64,000 nt of DNA from an uncultured Clostridia bacterium (GTDB taxonomy: Bacteria > Bacillota > Clostridia > TANB77 > UBA1234): assembly GCA_934149305.1 (NCBI GenBank), contig CAKPEF010000009.1:1-64000 (forward strand), in the 5' to 3' direction. Positions 35,593 through 45,276 of this stretch are shown in pieces (position 1 is the first letter of the stretch; every line of letters begins with the position of its first letter). The notes below the pieces were generated by a model. That model had not been told where the DNA came from and did no database searches. It worked only from the letters and a program-made list of their open reading frames with translations. The translations under genes and the position numbers were made by a program.

Positions 35593-37240
35593 ATGGCAGT
35601 TTTCGATAATAACTCAAACAAAACGCCGCTTGGAGTTTTGCTAATTAGAAAAGGTTTAATAAAAGAAACAGACATAGATAAAGCTATTGAATATCAAAAA
35701 TCACACAGAGGAGTAAAACTAGGTGAAATATTTCATATATTAAAAGTATGTGATGACCAAGCCTTGCTAAATACAATAGCTGAACAAAATGGTTTTAAGC
35801 CAGTACAATTAGATCCTGTTCTAAATTTTCCATTTACACAGTACATATCATTGGATATCGTAAAACAACATAAAGTAATACCATTTGAAATAAATGAAAA
35901 CAGAATAAAAGTTGCATTTGCAGAACCTGAAAATAAAGATCTACAAAAAATGATAAGACTTATCCTTTTGAGTAAAGGTGGTCTTATGATGGAGCCATAT
36001 GTTACATTTGGTTCATATATAGATGCAATTATAAAAAACATGGAGGCAAAACCAGAAGATACAAGTGCCTTCGATACATATGGAAGAGATATTTCACAGC
36101 TAATAGATAATATAATAAGATCGGGAATGGCAAAAAGAGCGAGTGACCTTCACTTTGAACCGATGGAGAATTTATTAAGAGTTAGGTTTAGAATTGATGG
36201 TGAGTTAGTAGAAATAGCTAAAATAGAGAAAGAAAAGCAACAACAAATAATAGGTAGATTAAAATCGATTTCAAACATGCACCAAGAGATTACACTATCA
36301 CAAGATGGTAGAATTTTAGCATATCCAGATTACAACATCCGTGTATCTTCACAGATGAATGTATACGGAGAAAAATTCGTTCTAAGACTTATGAAAAAAG
36401 AAGCATCAATCAAAGGTCTACATGAACTTGGATATCCAGATGATGAAACAGTTATGGAAAAATGCTTCAATAAAAAGAACTGTATAGCAGTTATAGCAGC
36501 TCCTACTGGTGAAGGTAAAACAACAACACTATATAGTGCCTTAGCATTACTTAACAAGCCAGAAGTTAATATAACAACAGTTGAGGACCCAGTAGAAATA
36601 AGAATACCAGGATTAAATCAGGTCGAAGTAAATAAAAGAGTTACATTCGCTGACTCTTTAAGAACAATCTTAAGACAAGACCCTGATATCATATTACTAC
36701 GGAGAGATAAGAGATAAAGAAACAGCCGAGATAGCAATACAAGCAGGACAAACAGGACACTTTGTATTATCAACAATCCACACCGTAGATGGAATAGAGG
36801 TTGTAACAAGATTTAGAAAACTTGGAATCTCAAGCTACGACATCGGAAGTGTTTTAGCAACAACAATAGCACAAAGACTTGTAAGAAGAATATGTCCAAA
36901 ATGTGCAAGAAAAAGAGATTTTACACCTCAAGAATTAGAAGTATTTAAAACATTTTCAAAAAGATTTAATGTCGAATTTAACCTAGAGGGAAAAACAACA
37001 TTTGAACCAGTAGGATGTGAACATTGCAACCATACAGGTTTCTATGGAAGAATTGCGGCAAATGAAATGTTATCAATAAATGATGATATAAAAGATTTAA
37101 TAATACAAGATGGAACAATCACCGACATAAGAAAAGCAGCATTCGAAAGTGGATATAGACCACTTGTATGTGATGCACTTCAAAAAGTAATACAAGGGCA
37201 TACAGTAGTTAGCGAAGTAAAGAAGAAGATAGGACTATAA
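35593..37240 (+). CDS. pilB: Type IV pilus extension ATPase PilB, with +1 shift at CGG
   Basis: This hexameric ATPase drives pilus assembly. Residues 1-369 include the N-terminal GSPII_E domain, Walker A APTGEGKTT and the Walker B stretch DPDIIL. CGG at 36700-36702 (after CTA) must lose its C to give GEIRDKETAEIA, completing Walker B. The protein then continues through the His box (STIHTVDG) and zinc CxxC pairs (CPKCARKR; CEHC). The total of 548 residues is normal. Without the skip it ends after RDKR. This is the only site with CTA in the P site. Confidence 0.9.
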
Positions 37241-37264
37241 TCTTTTATATGAAAGGAGAACGCT

Positions 37265-38632
37265 ATGCCAGTATATTCATATAGAGCCGCAACTAAATCA
37301 GGAAAAGTTGTATCTGGAAAAATAGATGATACAAGCAGGCAAAAAGTAACAGAAAGATTAAAAGCAAATAATTTAACCCCAATAAGCGTAGATGAACAAA
37401 GAGGACCACAATTTTTAAAAATGTTAATGCCATCCAAAAGAGCAAAAAAGAATCAGGTTTCATCAGCAGCTGTTACAAAACTTGCTAGAGAAAAACTTAT
37501 AGCAGAGCAACAAAAAAAGCAACAAAACAAAGGCTTAAACCAAGAAATAAATATAGACTTATCATTCATGCAACGTATAAAAAAAGAAGATGTTATCGCA
37601 TTCACACAAAGTTTATTCTTACTAAAAAGAGCAAACTTTACAAATACAAGAGCGTTAACAACACTTCTAGAAAACACAGAAAACCCACAAATGAAAAGTA
37701 TTATAGAGGACTTATTAAATGGTGTTGAAGCCGGAGAATATATATACTCAACACTTGAATATTATACAGATGTATTTCCGGCAATATATGTATCAATAAT
37801 TAAAGTTGGTGAAATTTCAGGAAACTTAACAAACGCTTTGTTCCAAGCGCTAGATTACCTAAGAGAATCAACACAAACATCAAGAGCTGTTAAAAAAGCT
37901 ATAACGGGACCATTGCTACAAACAGTTGGTATGTTACTTGGTACAATAGTCGGTGTTGTTGTCGGTGTGCCAATACTACAAGGATTATACGATGACATGG
38001 GCGCAGGAGATAGAATACCAGCAGCAACAAAAAAATTCGCAGCATTCATTAATGCTTGTGGTGAGAGATGGTACCTAATAGTAGGAGGATTAGTAGTTGC
38101 CATTATATTATTTAATATTTGGAAATCAACAGTAAATGGTAGATACCACTGGGATAAATTCAAACTAAAAGTTCCTATATTCGGACAACTTATAACAAGA
38201 TTGGCACTTCAGAAATTCTTTAAAGCGATGCAGCTAAACCTGGCAAACAATGCAAAATTACAGGACTCACTAGAAATAAGTAAAGGTGTTGTATCAAACT
38301 ACGTTATACTTTCAGTAATAGAGGCAGCACAAGAAAACTTGCAACAAGGTGAATCGTGGGTAGAACCATTCGAATCACTGCCAAACATGCCACCGATGGC
38401 GCTTGAAATGCTTAGAATAGGTATGGAAACAGATATAAACGACATGGTAATAAAAATAGTAGAATTCTTAAACGATGATATAAACATAACAATGGGCAAA
38501 ATAGTAAAAGTATTACCAGAGGTAAGTATGTCAATAATGGGTATAGTTATGATATTCTTTATTATAATAGTATTAAAACCTATCATGGAACTATACACAG
38601 GTGCATTCTTATTTGATGCATATGGAATGTAG
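37265..38632 (+). CDS. pilC: Type IV pilus inner-membrane platform protein PilC
   Basis: The 455-residue GspF/PilC-family protein has an N-terminal PVYSYRAATKSGK motif and two GspF domains, each with membrane helices (about 215-240, 265-287, 425-445). It forms the platform on which PilB turns. It follows pilB by 24 bp with AAAGGAG. A basic insertion near residues 55-85 (KRAKKNQ ... EQQKKQQNKG) is longer than usual. Confidence 0.93.
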   Translation: MPVYSYRAATKSGKVVSGKIDDTSRQKVTERLKANNLTPISVDEQRGPQFLKMLMPSKRAKKNQVSSAAVTKLAREKLIAEQQKKQQNKGLNQEINIDLSFMQRIKKEDVIAFTQSLFLLKRANFTNTRALTTLLENTENPQMKSIIEDLLNGVEAGEYIYSTLEYYTDVFPAIYVSIIKVGEISGNLTNALFQALDYLRESTQTSRAVKKAITGPLLQTVGMLLGTIVGVVVGVPILQGLYDDMGAGDRIPAATKKFAAFINACGERWYLIVGGLVVAIILFNIWKSTVNGRYHWDKFKLKVPIFGQLITRLALQKFFKAMQLNLANNAKLQDSLEISKGVVSNYVILSVIEAAQENLQQGESWVEPFESLPNMPPMALEMLRIGMETDINDMVIKIVEFLNDDINITMGKIVKVLPEVSMSIMGIVMIFFIIIVLKPIMELYTGAFLFDAYGM

Positions 38633-38635
38633 ATA

Positions 38636-38668
38636 AGTAAAAGCTTGGATTATGCCAAGCTTTTATTA
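38636..38668 (+). terminator. Terminator after pilC
   Basis: AAGCTTGG pairs with CCAAGCTT, followed by TTATT. Confidence 0.8.
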
Positions 38669-38759
38669 GTATAAAAACATGTTTAATATTGCCAAAATTA
38701 TACTACGATTGTTACAATATTGTAATAGTTCTGTAACAAGAATTTAATCGAAAAACATA

Positions 38760-38788
38760 TTGCATTATTAAATCTAATTGTTTATACT
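38760..38788 (+). promoter_or_regulatory. Promoter of the major pilin gene
   Basis: TTGCAT (38760-38765), a 17 bp spacer and TATACT (38783-38788). It predicts a leader of about 165 nt. Confidence 0.7.
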
Positions 38789-38816
38789 TATACTTGTAAA
38801 CGATTTAAAGTGTTAC

Positions 38817-38935
38817 ATTGCCTTGTCAGGGTGCGAGTGCCAGGGCAATTAACAAAGTAAATCAAAATGAGCTAGCCTAGGGTAAGCCCCAAATAAAAAG
38901 GCGTAGCCAAAACTTAAGGGTATACCTTAGGAATA
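38817..38935 (+). promoter_or_regulatory. Structured leader RNA upstream of the major pilin (candidate riboregulator)
   Basis: ATTGCCTTG (38817-38825) pairs with CAGGGCAAT (38841-38849) around a 15 nt G-rich loop. GCTAGCC (about 38871) pairs with GGCGTAGC around an inner GGG/CCC hairpin. TAAGG pairs with CCTTA near 38919-38933. The region is compact and more GC-rich than its surroundings. It does not fit the c-di-GMP-I or -II consensus as I know them. It could be a new riboswitch or an mRNA-stabilising element. Confidence 0.55.
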
Positions 38936-38962
38936 TGTAAATAAAAAGGGAGGATTTTTATT

Positions 38963-39739
38963 ATGAAAAATCAAAAAGGTGTTTCATTGATTACTTTGGT
39001 TATCACAATTATCGTAGTAATCATCTTAGCAGCTATCGCATTAGGTGGAGGAGCAGCAGATACAGCTGGACAAGCTCAATTCTCTGGATTCGCTACTGAA
39101 ATGGGAGGATTAAAAGAATCTGTACAAACAGCTATAACAACAGCTAAAGGTTCAGAAGCTATTAGAGGTAACTCTAGATCAAATGCACAACTTGCTAACT
39201 ATGTAGCAAGAGGTGGAGCTGATGTATTAACTCCAAATGATAGTGGTGATACAAAGTGGTTAGTTCAATCAGATGCTGATGCAATTCCATGTACATTGAT
39301 TAACAAACAATATGCTGCTAACGTATTAGGTGCAAAATTACCAGTTAGAAAAGTTGAAACATATCATGGTACAAACCAAGAAGTTTCTTACTTCGTAACT
39401 CCAAAGGGACAAGTATTCTGCTGGCCTCCATACACATATGATGGAAAGAGCTATGTAACAAATAGTATAACAGTAAAAGATGCAACAGGTGCTGAAATTT
39501 CTGGAACAGATGCAACAAATGCTACAAAGAATGCAACATTAACAGTTACATTCCCAGAGACAGGTGAATCAGTTATAATAAGCAATACAGCTATAGCAGA
39601 TGCTGCATTTGATAAGAATGATGGTGCTACTGCAGCTGGTAACCCTTCAGTATCATATGATGCAACATTAGCTACAACATCAGCTCCAGCTGATAGAGGT
39701 GTTGCTACAGGTTTAACATTTGACACATATCATAACTAA
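38963..39739 (+). CDS. pilA: Major type IV pilin
   Basis: The 258-residue pilin has leader MKNQKG and mature helix VSLITLVITIIVVIILAAIA. The +5 residue is Thr, not Glu. The globular domain is rich in Ala, Thr, Gly and Asn. Its own promoter, structured leader, strong ribosome binding site (GGGAGG) and terminator fit a highly expressed structural subunit. It is unlikely to be a minor pilin because of its size and separate transcription. Confidence 0.88.
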   Translation: MKNQKGVSLITLVITIIVVIILAAIALGGGAADTAGQAQFSGFATEMGGLKESVQTAITTAKGSEAIRGNSRSNAQLANYVARGGADVLTPNDSGDTKWLVQSDADAIPCTLINKQYAANVLGAKLPVRKVETYHGTNQEVSYFVTPKGQVFCWPPYTYDGKSYVTNSITVKDATGAEISGTDATNATKNATLTVTFPETGESVIISNTAIADAAFDKNDGATAAGNPSVSYDATLATTSAPADRGVATGLTFDTYHN

Positions 39740-39756
39740 TTTTAGTATATGATTTT

Positions 39757-39786
39757 AAGAAACCCTTCGGGGTTTCTTTTTTTGTC
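39757..39786 (+). terminator. Terminator of the major pilin gene
   Basis: GAAACCC pairs with GGGTTTC across a short loop, followed by seven T residues. Confidence 0.9.
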
Positions 39787-39857
39787 TAAAAACTGCAATC
39801 ATTCACCAATATTCCTTATTAAAATCTGCAATTAACAACCTCATAAAAGTTCACGTT

Positions 39858-39916
39858 CAAAATTTGCACAACAAAGCAGCCAAAAATTGCACAGCAAAAT
39901 ACTCAAAATTTGCACA
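39858..39916 (+). repeat. Three 13-bp direct repeats with 23-bp period
   Basis: CAAAATTTGCACA at 39858, CAAAAATTGCACA at 39881 and CAAAATTTGCACA at 39904, exactly 23 bp apart (about two helical turns). They lie 55 bp before the ATPase gene and look like an operator for cooperative binding on one DNA face. Confidence 0.7.
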
Positions 39917-39970
39917 ATAAGCATTGAAAAAAATAAAAGGATGTGGTATTCTATAAATGAGGTGAAGCAT

Positions 39971-41251
39971 ATGAAATTAACAAAAAAAGGTTATATGCCA
40001 AGATTAATAGACAAAGAAATAGAGGAAAACTTGAAGATATTTGGCGCAATTAGTATTGAAGGGCCAAAATGGTGTGGCAAGACATGGACGGCACTAAATC
40101 ATTCAAATAGTGTAATATATTTAAATAATACAGCAGATAATTTTAGAGAAAAGCATTTGGCAGAAATGGATGTAAATCTAGTTTTGGATAAAGAAATGCC
40201 AGAGCTTATTGATGAATGGCAAGAAGTACCTGCAATATGGGATGCAGTTAGATTTAAGTGCGATCAAGATAATGAAAAAGGAAAATATATTTTGACGGGT
40301 TCAAGCGTTCCAGTGAACGATAAAATACATCATTCTGGAGCGGGAAGAATATGCAAAATGAAAATGCGTACAATGTCTTTATATGAATCTGGAGATTCTA
40401 GTGGAGAGGTTTCTCTTAAAGAGTTATTTGAAAATAAAGTAAAAAACAAATTAGTAAATAAGGTAGAATTAAAAAGACTTGCCGAATTAATAGTAAGAGG
40501 AGGCTGGCCAGAAACAGTTAATATTAGCGTAGAAGGTGCTATGAAAATAGCCAAAAGTTATATTCAAGCAGTATTAGATAAAGATATTATCGAAATAGAT
40601 GGAGTTAATCGAGATAAAGCAAAAATGGAAATGCTATTAAGATCTCTTGCAAGAAACGAAAGCACTATTTCTGCTAATAATGTAATTATAAAGGATATTG
40701 GTGATAATATTACAGAAGATGATATTACCATAAGTAGAAATACAGTAACAGATTACCTAAATGTATTAAGCAGATTACATTTAATTGAAAATCAAAATTC
40801 TTTTATGTATAAAATTCGTTCAAGACTAAATGTTGGCAAAAATCCTAAAAGACATTTTGTTGACCCATCATTAGGTTGTGCAATATTAAATATTACACCT
40901 GAAAAACTAATAAATGATTTAGAAACAATGGGGTTATATTTTGAAGCTTTATGTGAAAGGGATTTAAAAATATATGCAGAAAGCATAGGTGCAAATTTAT
41001 ATCATTATAGAGAAAATGATACTGGAATAGAAGTTGATGCAATAATAGAAATTGCAGATGGGGAATATGGAGCAATAGAAATAAAATTAGGTTCGAATAA
41101 AGAAGAAGAAGCTGCAGCAAGCTTGAAAAGATTTTACGAACTAGCAGAAGTAAAACCTAAATTTATGTGTATAATTTGTGGCTTGTATGATGCAGTTGTA
41201 AAAAGACCAGATGGAATCTATGTGCTACCAATAACAGCATTAAAACCATAA
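39971..41251 (+). CDS. DUF4143-type AAA ATPase
   Basis: The 426-residue protein has a P-loop variant GPKWCGKTWT (about 30-39) in place of the usual GxxxxGK[ST]. A Walker B-like LIDEWQEVP and sensor region LTGSS follow. The C-terminal DUF4143 part has a PD-(D/E)XK-like core (EVDAIIEIADGEYGAIEIKLG). These ATPases are common in anaerobes with unknown roles. Start ATG 39971 follows GAGGTG. It is a separate unit with its own repeated upstream motif. Confidence 0.88.
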   Translation: MKLTKKGYMPRLIDKEIEENLKIFGAISIEGPKWCGKTWTALNHSNSVIYLNNTADNFREKHLAEMDVNLVLDKEMPELIDEWQEVPAIWDAVRFKCDQDNEKGKYILTGSSVPVNDKIHHSGAGRICKMKMRTMSLYESGDSSGEVSLKELFENKVKNKLVNKVELKRLAELIVRGGWPETVNISVEGAMKIAKSYIQAVLDKDIIEIDGVNRDKAKMEMLLRSLARNESTISANNVIIKDIGDNITEDDITISRNTVTDYLNVLSRLHLIENQNSFMYKIRSRLNVGKNPKRHFVDPSLGCAILNITPEKLINDLETMGLYFEALCERDLKIYAESIGANLYHYRENDTGIEVDAIIEIADGEYGAIEIKLGSNKEEEAAASLKRFYELAEVKPKFMCIICGLYDAVVKRPDGIYVLPITALKP

Positions 41252-41354
41252 AAATATTTTGGCTAGCTTTTTCTCCTTGTATACTTTATTCATTTTGCGA
41301 TATACTAATGTATATGGATAATTTAACTAAAACTTGAAAGGAATGTGAAAATTT

Positions 41355-42623
41355 ATGGATGAAAAATTAGTAAAATTAGATAAAGGAATATTTCTTCATA
41401 TTATAAATACAAACAAATTTAAAACCAATTTATTAGCAGCTTTTTTACTTACTGATTTGGTAAAAGATGAGGTTACTACAAATGCTTTGATACCATCTGT
41501 TTTAAAAAGAGGCACAAAGAATTATAAAACAATAAAAGAAATATCTAACAAAATGGATGATATGTATGGTGCAATATTTGATGCTAGTAGTGATAAAATA
41601 GGAGATAACCAAGCTCTTCAATTTTATATTTCTACAATTGATGATGAGTATGCACTAAATCATGAAAAGCTTTTATTTGAGAGCATAGATTTTATGCATG
41701 AGCTAATTTTTAATCCTAAAACGATTGATGGCAAGTTTGATGAAGAATATGTAAATGGCGAAAAAGAAATGCTTAGAGAACTTATTAAAAGCAAAATAAA
41801 TGATAAAGCATCTTATGCACTTTATAGATGCACAGAAGAGATGTTTAAAGATGAAGCTTATGGTGTTTATAAATACGGTAGAGAAGAAGACCTAGATAAA
41901 ATAAATGCACAGAATTTATACGAGGCATATCAAAAGCTTATAAATACAAGTGAGATTCATTTATATGTTGTTGGTAAATTCGATGAAAAAGAAATAATAG
42001 AATACATGAAACAAAAATTTATTTTAAATAGAAATATAGAAGAAAGAGCAAAGAAAAGTTTTAAACCAGCCGATTTTAAAGTAAATGATGTAAGAGTTGT
42101 AAATGATAAGCAAGATGTAACTCAAGGCAAAATTGTTTTAGGCTATGAGGCTTTTGTTAATCCTTCTTCAGAAGATTATTATAAGGTTATGGTGTATAAT
42201 GCAATTCTAGGTGGAAGTGTGCCATCTAAGTTATTCCAAATTGTTAGAGAAAAAATGAGCCTTTGCTATACAATTAGATCTATGTTTATAAAGCATAAAA
42301 GTGTAATGTTTATTACAGCGGGTGTTGAAATGAATAAAAAAGAAGAAGCTTTGAATGGAATAAAAGCACAAGAAGAAGATATGAGAAAAGGCAATTTCAC
42401 AGAAGCAGATATAGAAGATGCAAAAGTATTTTTGATAAATTTATATAAATCTTATTCAGATGACGCAACAACGCTTGTTGATTTAAGCATGGGACAATAT
42501 TTATTGGATATGAATTTTGACATAAATCAAATAATCGAAAACATCGGCAAAGTAACAAAAGAAGATATTGTAGAAGTAGCAAACAAAATGAGTCTTAAAG
42601 TAGAATACTTTTTAGGTAACTAG
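41355..42623 (+). CDS. M16-family peptidase-like protein, non-catalytic (YmfF type)
   Basis: The 422-residue protein has the M16 two-domain fold (NLLAAFLLTDL ... GGSVPSKLFQIVREKMSLCYTI) but no HxxEH zinc motif. It is the inactive partner of the next gene, as in the YmfF/YmfH pair. The two probably form a heterodimeric peptidase in the cytoplasm. An 83 bp gap separates them. Confidence 0.88.
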   Translation: MDEKLVKLDKGIFLHIINTNKFKTNLLAAFLLTDLVKDEVTTNALIPSVLKRGTKNYKTIKEISNKMDDMYGAIFDASSDKIGDNQALQFYISTIDDEYALNHEKLLFESIDFMHELIFNPKTIDGKFDEEYVNGEKEMLRELIKSKINDKASYALYRCTEEMFKDEAYGVYKYGREEDLDKINAQNLYEAYQKLINTSEIHLYVVGKFDEKEIIEYMKQKFILNRNIEERAKKSFKPADFKVNDVRVVNDKQDVTQGKIVLGYEAFVNPSSEDYYKVMVYNAILGGSVPSKLFQIVREKMSLCYTIRSMFIKHKSVMFITAGVEMNKKEEALNGIKAQEEDMRKGNFTEADIEDAKVFLINLYKSYSDDATTLVDLSMGQYLLDMNFDINQIIENIGKVTKEDIVEVANKMSLKVEYFLGN

Positions 42624-42706
42624 TTTAGTTAAATTCTGAAAGTTGAGATGTTTAGCTTTATATAAATAATTCTAAACATTAGTTATAGATAAAGGGAGAA
42701 TTAAAG

Positions 42707-44002
42707 ATGATAAAAGAATGTTTAAATGAAAAAATGCATGTTTATAAATTAGAAAATGGCTTAGATGTTATAATCATACCAATAAAAAATACAAATAGAA
42801 AGTATGCAATGTATTCTACTCATTTTGGATCTATAAATTATAAATTTAAAACAAAAGAGGATAACGATATAATAACTGTGCCAGATGGAGTTGCACACTT
42901 TTTAGAACACAAATTGTTTGAACAAGAAGATGGAGAAAATGCATTAGACAAACTTACAAAAATGGGAGCAAATCCTAATGCATACACAAGCTTTAATCAT
43001 ACATCTTATTTATTCGATTGCACAGAGAATTTTAATGGTGTATTTAAAGCTCTAATACATTTTGTTCAAAATCCATATTTAACAAAAGAAAATGTTGAAA
43101 AAGAAAAAGGTATAATTGGCCAAGAAATAGGAATGTATGATGATGATCCAGAGTGGCAATTGTTTTTTGGATTTGTTAATTGTTTGTATGGTTCACATGC
43201 TATAACAAAAGATATAGCAGGCACTGTAGAAACAATAGCGGACATCACACCAGAAATTTTATATAAATGCTACAATAATTTCTATAAGCCATCTAACATG
43301 GTTATTTGTGTAGTTGGCGATGTAGATGTAAATGAAACTTTAAATATAATAAAAGAAAATGTTAAAGAAGATAAAGAAAAATCAAAAATAGAGCGTTTTT
43401 ATGGCGAAGAAAAAGAAGAAATCTATAAAAAAGAAAATATAAAAAAGATGGATGTAAATATGCCATTATTTATGTTTGGTTTTAAAGATAACTTTAATAA
43501 AGAAAGATTAGAAAGTGGATACGAAAAGGACAATAGAGAAGTTGTAAAATATGATGTAGCCCTTCAAATAGCACTTGAACTAATCGCAGGAAAAAGCACA
43601 AAGTTGTTTGAGGATTTATATAGCGAAGGCCTAGTAACAAGAGAATTTGGACTTGGTTTTACTTATGAAGAAGACTATGCTTATACTTCATTTGATAATG
43701 AAAGTTCAAATTATAATGAGGTAATAAAAAGAGTATCAGAAAGAATAAAAGAGTTAAAAGAAAACGGCCTAGATGAAGAAGATTTTGAAAGAGCTAAAAA
43801 AATGTTATATGGTAACTTTGTAAAAGGTTTCAATGATGTTTCAAGAATTGCGACAATGGTAATTAGCGATTATTTTAAAGGAATAAACTCATTTGATTAT
43901 GTAGAAAGCTATAAGCAAATAGATAAAGCGTATGTAGAAGAAGTTATAAGAAAGCATTTTGATTTTGACAAAATGGCACTTTCAGTAATTGAACCAGCAT
44001 AA
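42707..44002 (+). CDS. M16-family zinc peptidase (YmfH type)
   Basis: The 431-residue protein has the inverted zinc motif HFLEH (about 66-70) and the downstream glutamate in the KEKGIIGQEIGMYDD region. The C-terminal M16 domain has the R/Y pair (GLVTREFGLGFTYEEDYAY). It is the catalytic partner of the preceding gene. The substrate is unknown. Confidence 0.92.
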   Translation: MIKECLNEKMHVYKLENGLDVIIIPIKNTNRKYAMYSTHFGSINYKFKTKEDNDIITVPDGVAHFLEHKLFEQEDGENALDKLTKMGANPNAYTSFNHTSYLFDCTENFNGVFKALIHFVQNPYLTKENVEKEKGIIGQEIGMYDDDPEWQLFFGFVNCLYGSHAITKDIAGTVETIADITPEILYKCYNNFYKPSNMVICVVGDVDVNETLNIIKENVKEDKEKSKIERFYGEEKEEIYKKENIKKMDVNMPLFMFGFKDNFNKERLESGYEKDNREVVKYDVALQIALELIAGKSTKLFEDLYSEGLVTREFGLGFTYEEDYAYTSFDNESSNYNEVIKRVSERIKELKENGLDEEDFERAKKMLYGNFVKGFNDVSRIATMVISDYFKGINSFDYVESYKQIDKAYVEEVIRKHFDFDKMALSVIEPA

Positions 44003-44013
44003 GTTTAAACTAA

Positions 44014-44050
44014 AGTTGATACGATTCATATATAAGAATCGTATCAATTT
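44014..44050 (+). terminator. Terminator after the M16 pair
   Basis: TTGATACGATTC pairs perfectly with GAATCGTATCAA, followed by TTTTG. It ends about 24 bp before lgt. Confidence 0.85.
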
Positions 44051-44073
44051 TGCATACGAAAGGAGAAAATATA

Positions 44074-44874
44074 GTGTATCCAATTTCATTTCCAAACTTA
44101 AATTTAACTTTTAATATAAACCCTGTTGCAATATCGATATTTGGCATAAACATTTATTGGTATGGAATAATTATAGTCTCATCAATGCTTATAGGACTTT
44201 TTCTTGCAAAAAAGTTTGATGGTACATATGGCATAAAATATGATGATGTATTTGACTTTGTTTTAATTGCCTTGTTTTTAGGAATAATATGTGCAAGAAC
44301 ATACTATGTAATATTCAAATTAGATTACTATAAAATGCATCCAAAAGAAATTTTTATGATATGGAACGGTGGACTTGCAATATATGGAGGAATAATAGGA
44401 GGAGTCATAGCTGCTATATTTTTCTGCAAGAAAAGAAAAATATCATTTTTAAATTTAGCAGATTATATAATACCATATTTATCACTAGGGCAGGCAATGG
44501 GAAGATGGGGAAATTTCATAAATCAAGAAGCATATGGAAGTTTAACAGAAAGTTTCTTAAAAATGCAAATATTTGATAAAAATATTGGAAAATATATAAA
44601 TGTACATCCTGCCTTTTTGTATGAATCAATAATAGATATAGCTCTATTTGCAATATTGATGTATTTAAGAAAAAAGAGAAAATTCAAGGGCCAGTTACTA
44701 TATACTTATTTAATAGTATACGGAGCAGGTCGAGCAATCGTAGAAGGATTAAGAACAGACTCTCTAATGATTGGAAATTTTAGGGTATCTCAAATCTTAA
44801 GCGTAATACTCATGACCTTCGGGTTAATAGCGTATATATTAGCGAAAAATGTCGACGAAAAATCATCTAAGTAG
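44074..44874 (+). CDS. lgt: Prolipoprotein diacylglyceryl transferase
   Basis: The 266-residue membrane enzyme transfers diacylglyceryl to the lipobox cysteine of prolipoproteins. It has seven predicted helices. The Lgt signature GQAMGRWGNFINQEAYG is at about residues 138-154, and a conserved Arg in GAGRAIVEGLRTDSL. GTG 44074 follows AAAGGAG at good spacing. It would modify the lipoprotein at 3905. Confidence 0.95.
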   Translation: MYPISFPNLNLTFNINPVAISIFGINIYWYGIIIVSSMLIGLFLAKKFDGTYGIKYDDVFDFVLIALFLGIICARTYYVIFKLDYYKMHPKEIFMIWNGGLAIYGGIIGGVIAAIFFCKKRKISFLNLADYIIPYLSLGQAMGRWGNFINQEAYGSLTESFLKMQIFDKNIGKYINVHPAFLYESIIDIALFAILMYLRKKRKFKGQLLYTYLIVYGAGRAIVEGLRTDSLMIGNFRVSQILSVILMTFGLIAYILAKNVDEKSSK

Positions 44875-44943
44875 TATTGACTACTTTGTCCCACTATGTT
44901 AAATTTTAAATATAAAAATGAAGATAAGGAAGATGGTGGTTTA

Positions 44944-45087
44944 ATGTTCTTGGATGATAAAATAATCGAATTAAAGAAAAAATTAGATGAATTAGTAGCT
45001 CAAAACGCTCCATACGAAGACATCTATAAGATCAGTCAAGAACTAGATGGCTATATAGCCAAATATTATAAAGAAAAGGGAGCGTGA
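44944..45087 (+). CDS. Spo0E-like aspartyl-phosphate phosphatase
   Basis: The 47-residue two-helix protein has the Spo0E signature SQELDGYIAKYY near its C-terminus. Spo0E proteins dephosphorylate Spo0A~P and delay sporulation. ATG 44944 follows GGTGG. It suggests that the organism has a Spo0A phosphorelay. No other sporulation regulator is in the window apart from SpoVD/SpoVE-like wall genes. Confidence 0.8.
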   Translation: MFLDDKIIELKKKLDELVAQNAPYEDIYKISQELDGYIAKYYKEKGA

Positions 45088-45113
45088 AAAGATTTGAAAA
45101 CAAATAATAGATA

Positions 45114-45146
45114 GGTACCAACCGAATTGGCGGTTGGTATTTTTGC
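45114..45146 (+). terminator. Terminator after the Spo0E-like gene
   Basis: TACCAACCG pairs with CGGTTGGTA, followed by TTTTTG. Confidence 0.9.
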
Positions 45147-45155
45147 GTTTAAAAA

Positions 45156-45269
45156 AGCAAAAAGTATATATCAAATCTAAATGTGTGCTATGAAATTGTA
45201 GCGGAGCACAGTGTGCTTCATAAAAACATTATAATTCAGTTTTGCTATAAATTAAATCTGAACAGTAAC
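45156..45269. repeat. MITE-like repeat family A, left end lost
   Basis: It begins within AAAAGTATATATCAAATC, has the core GGAGCACAGTGTGCTTC and ends AATCTGAACAGTAAC. It is head to tail with the next copy. Confidence 0.85.
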
Positions 45270-45276
45270 ACTTCTT

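Noticed and set aside
38789..38962. c-di-GMP riboswitch in the pilA leader
   Set aside because: The conserved sequence blocks of the two known classes could not be matched by eye; it is reported only as a structured leader.
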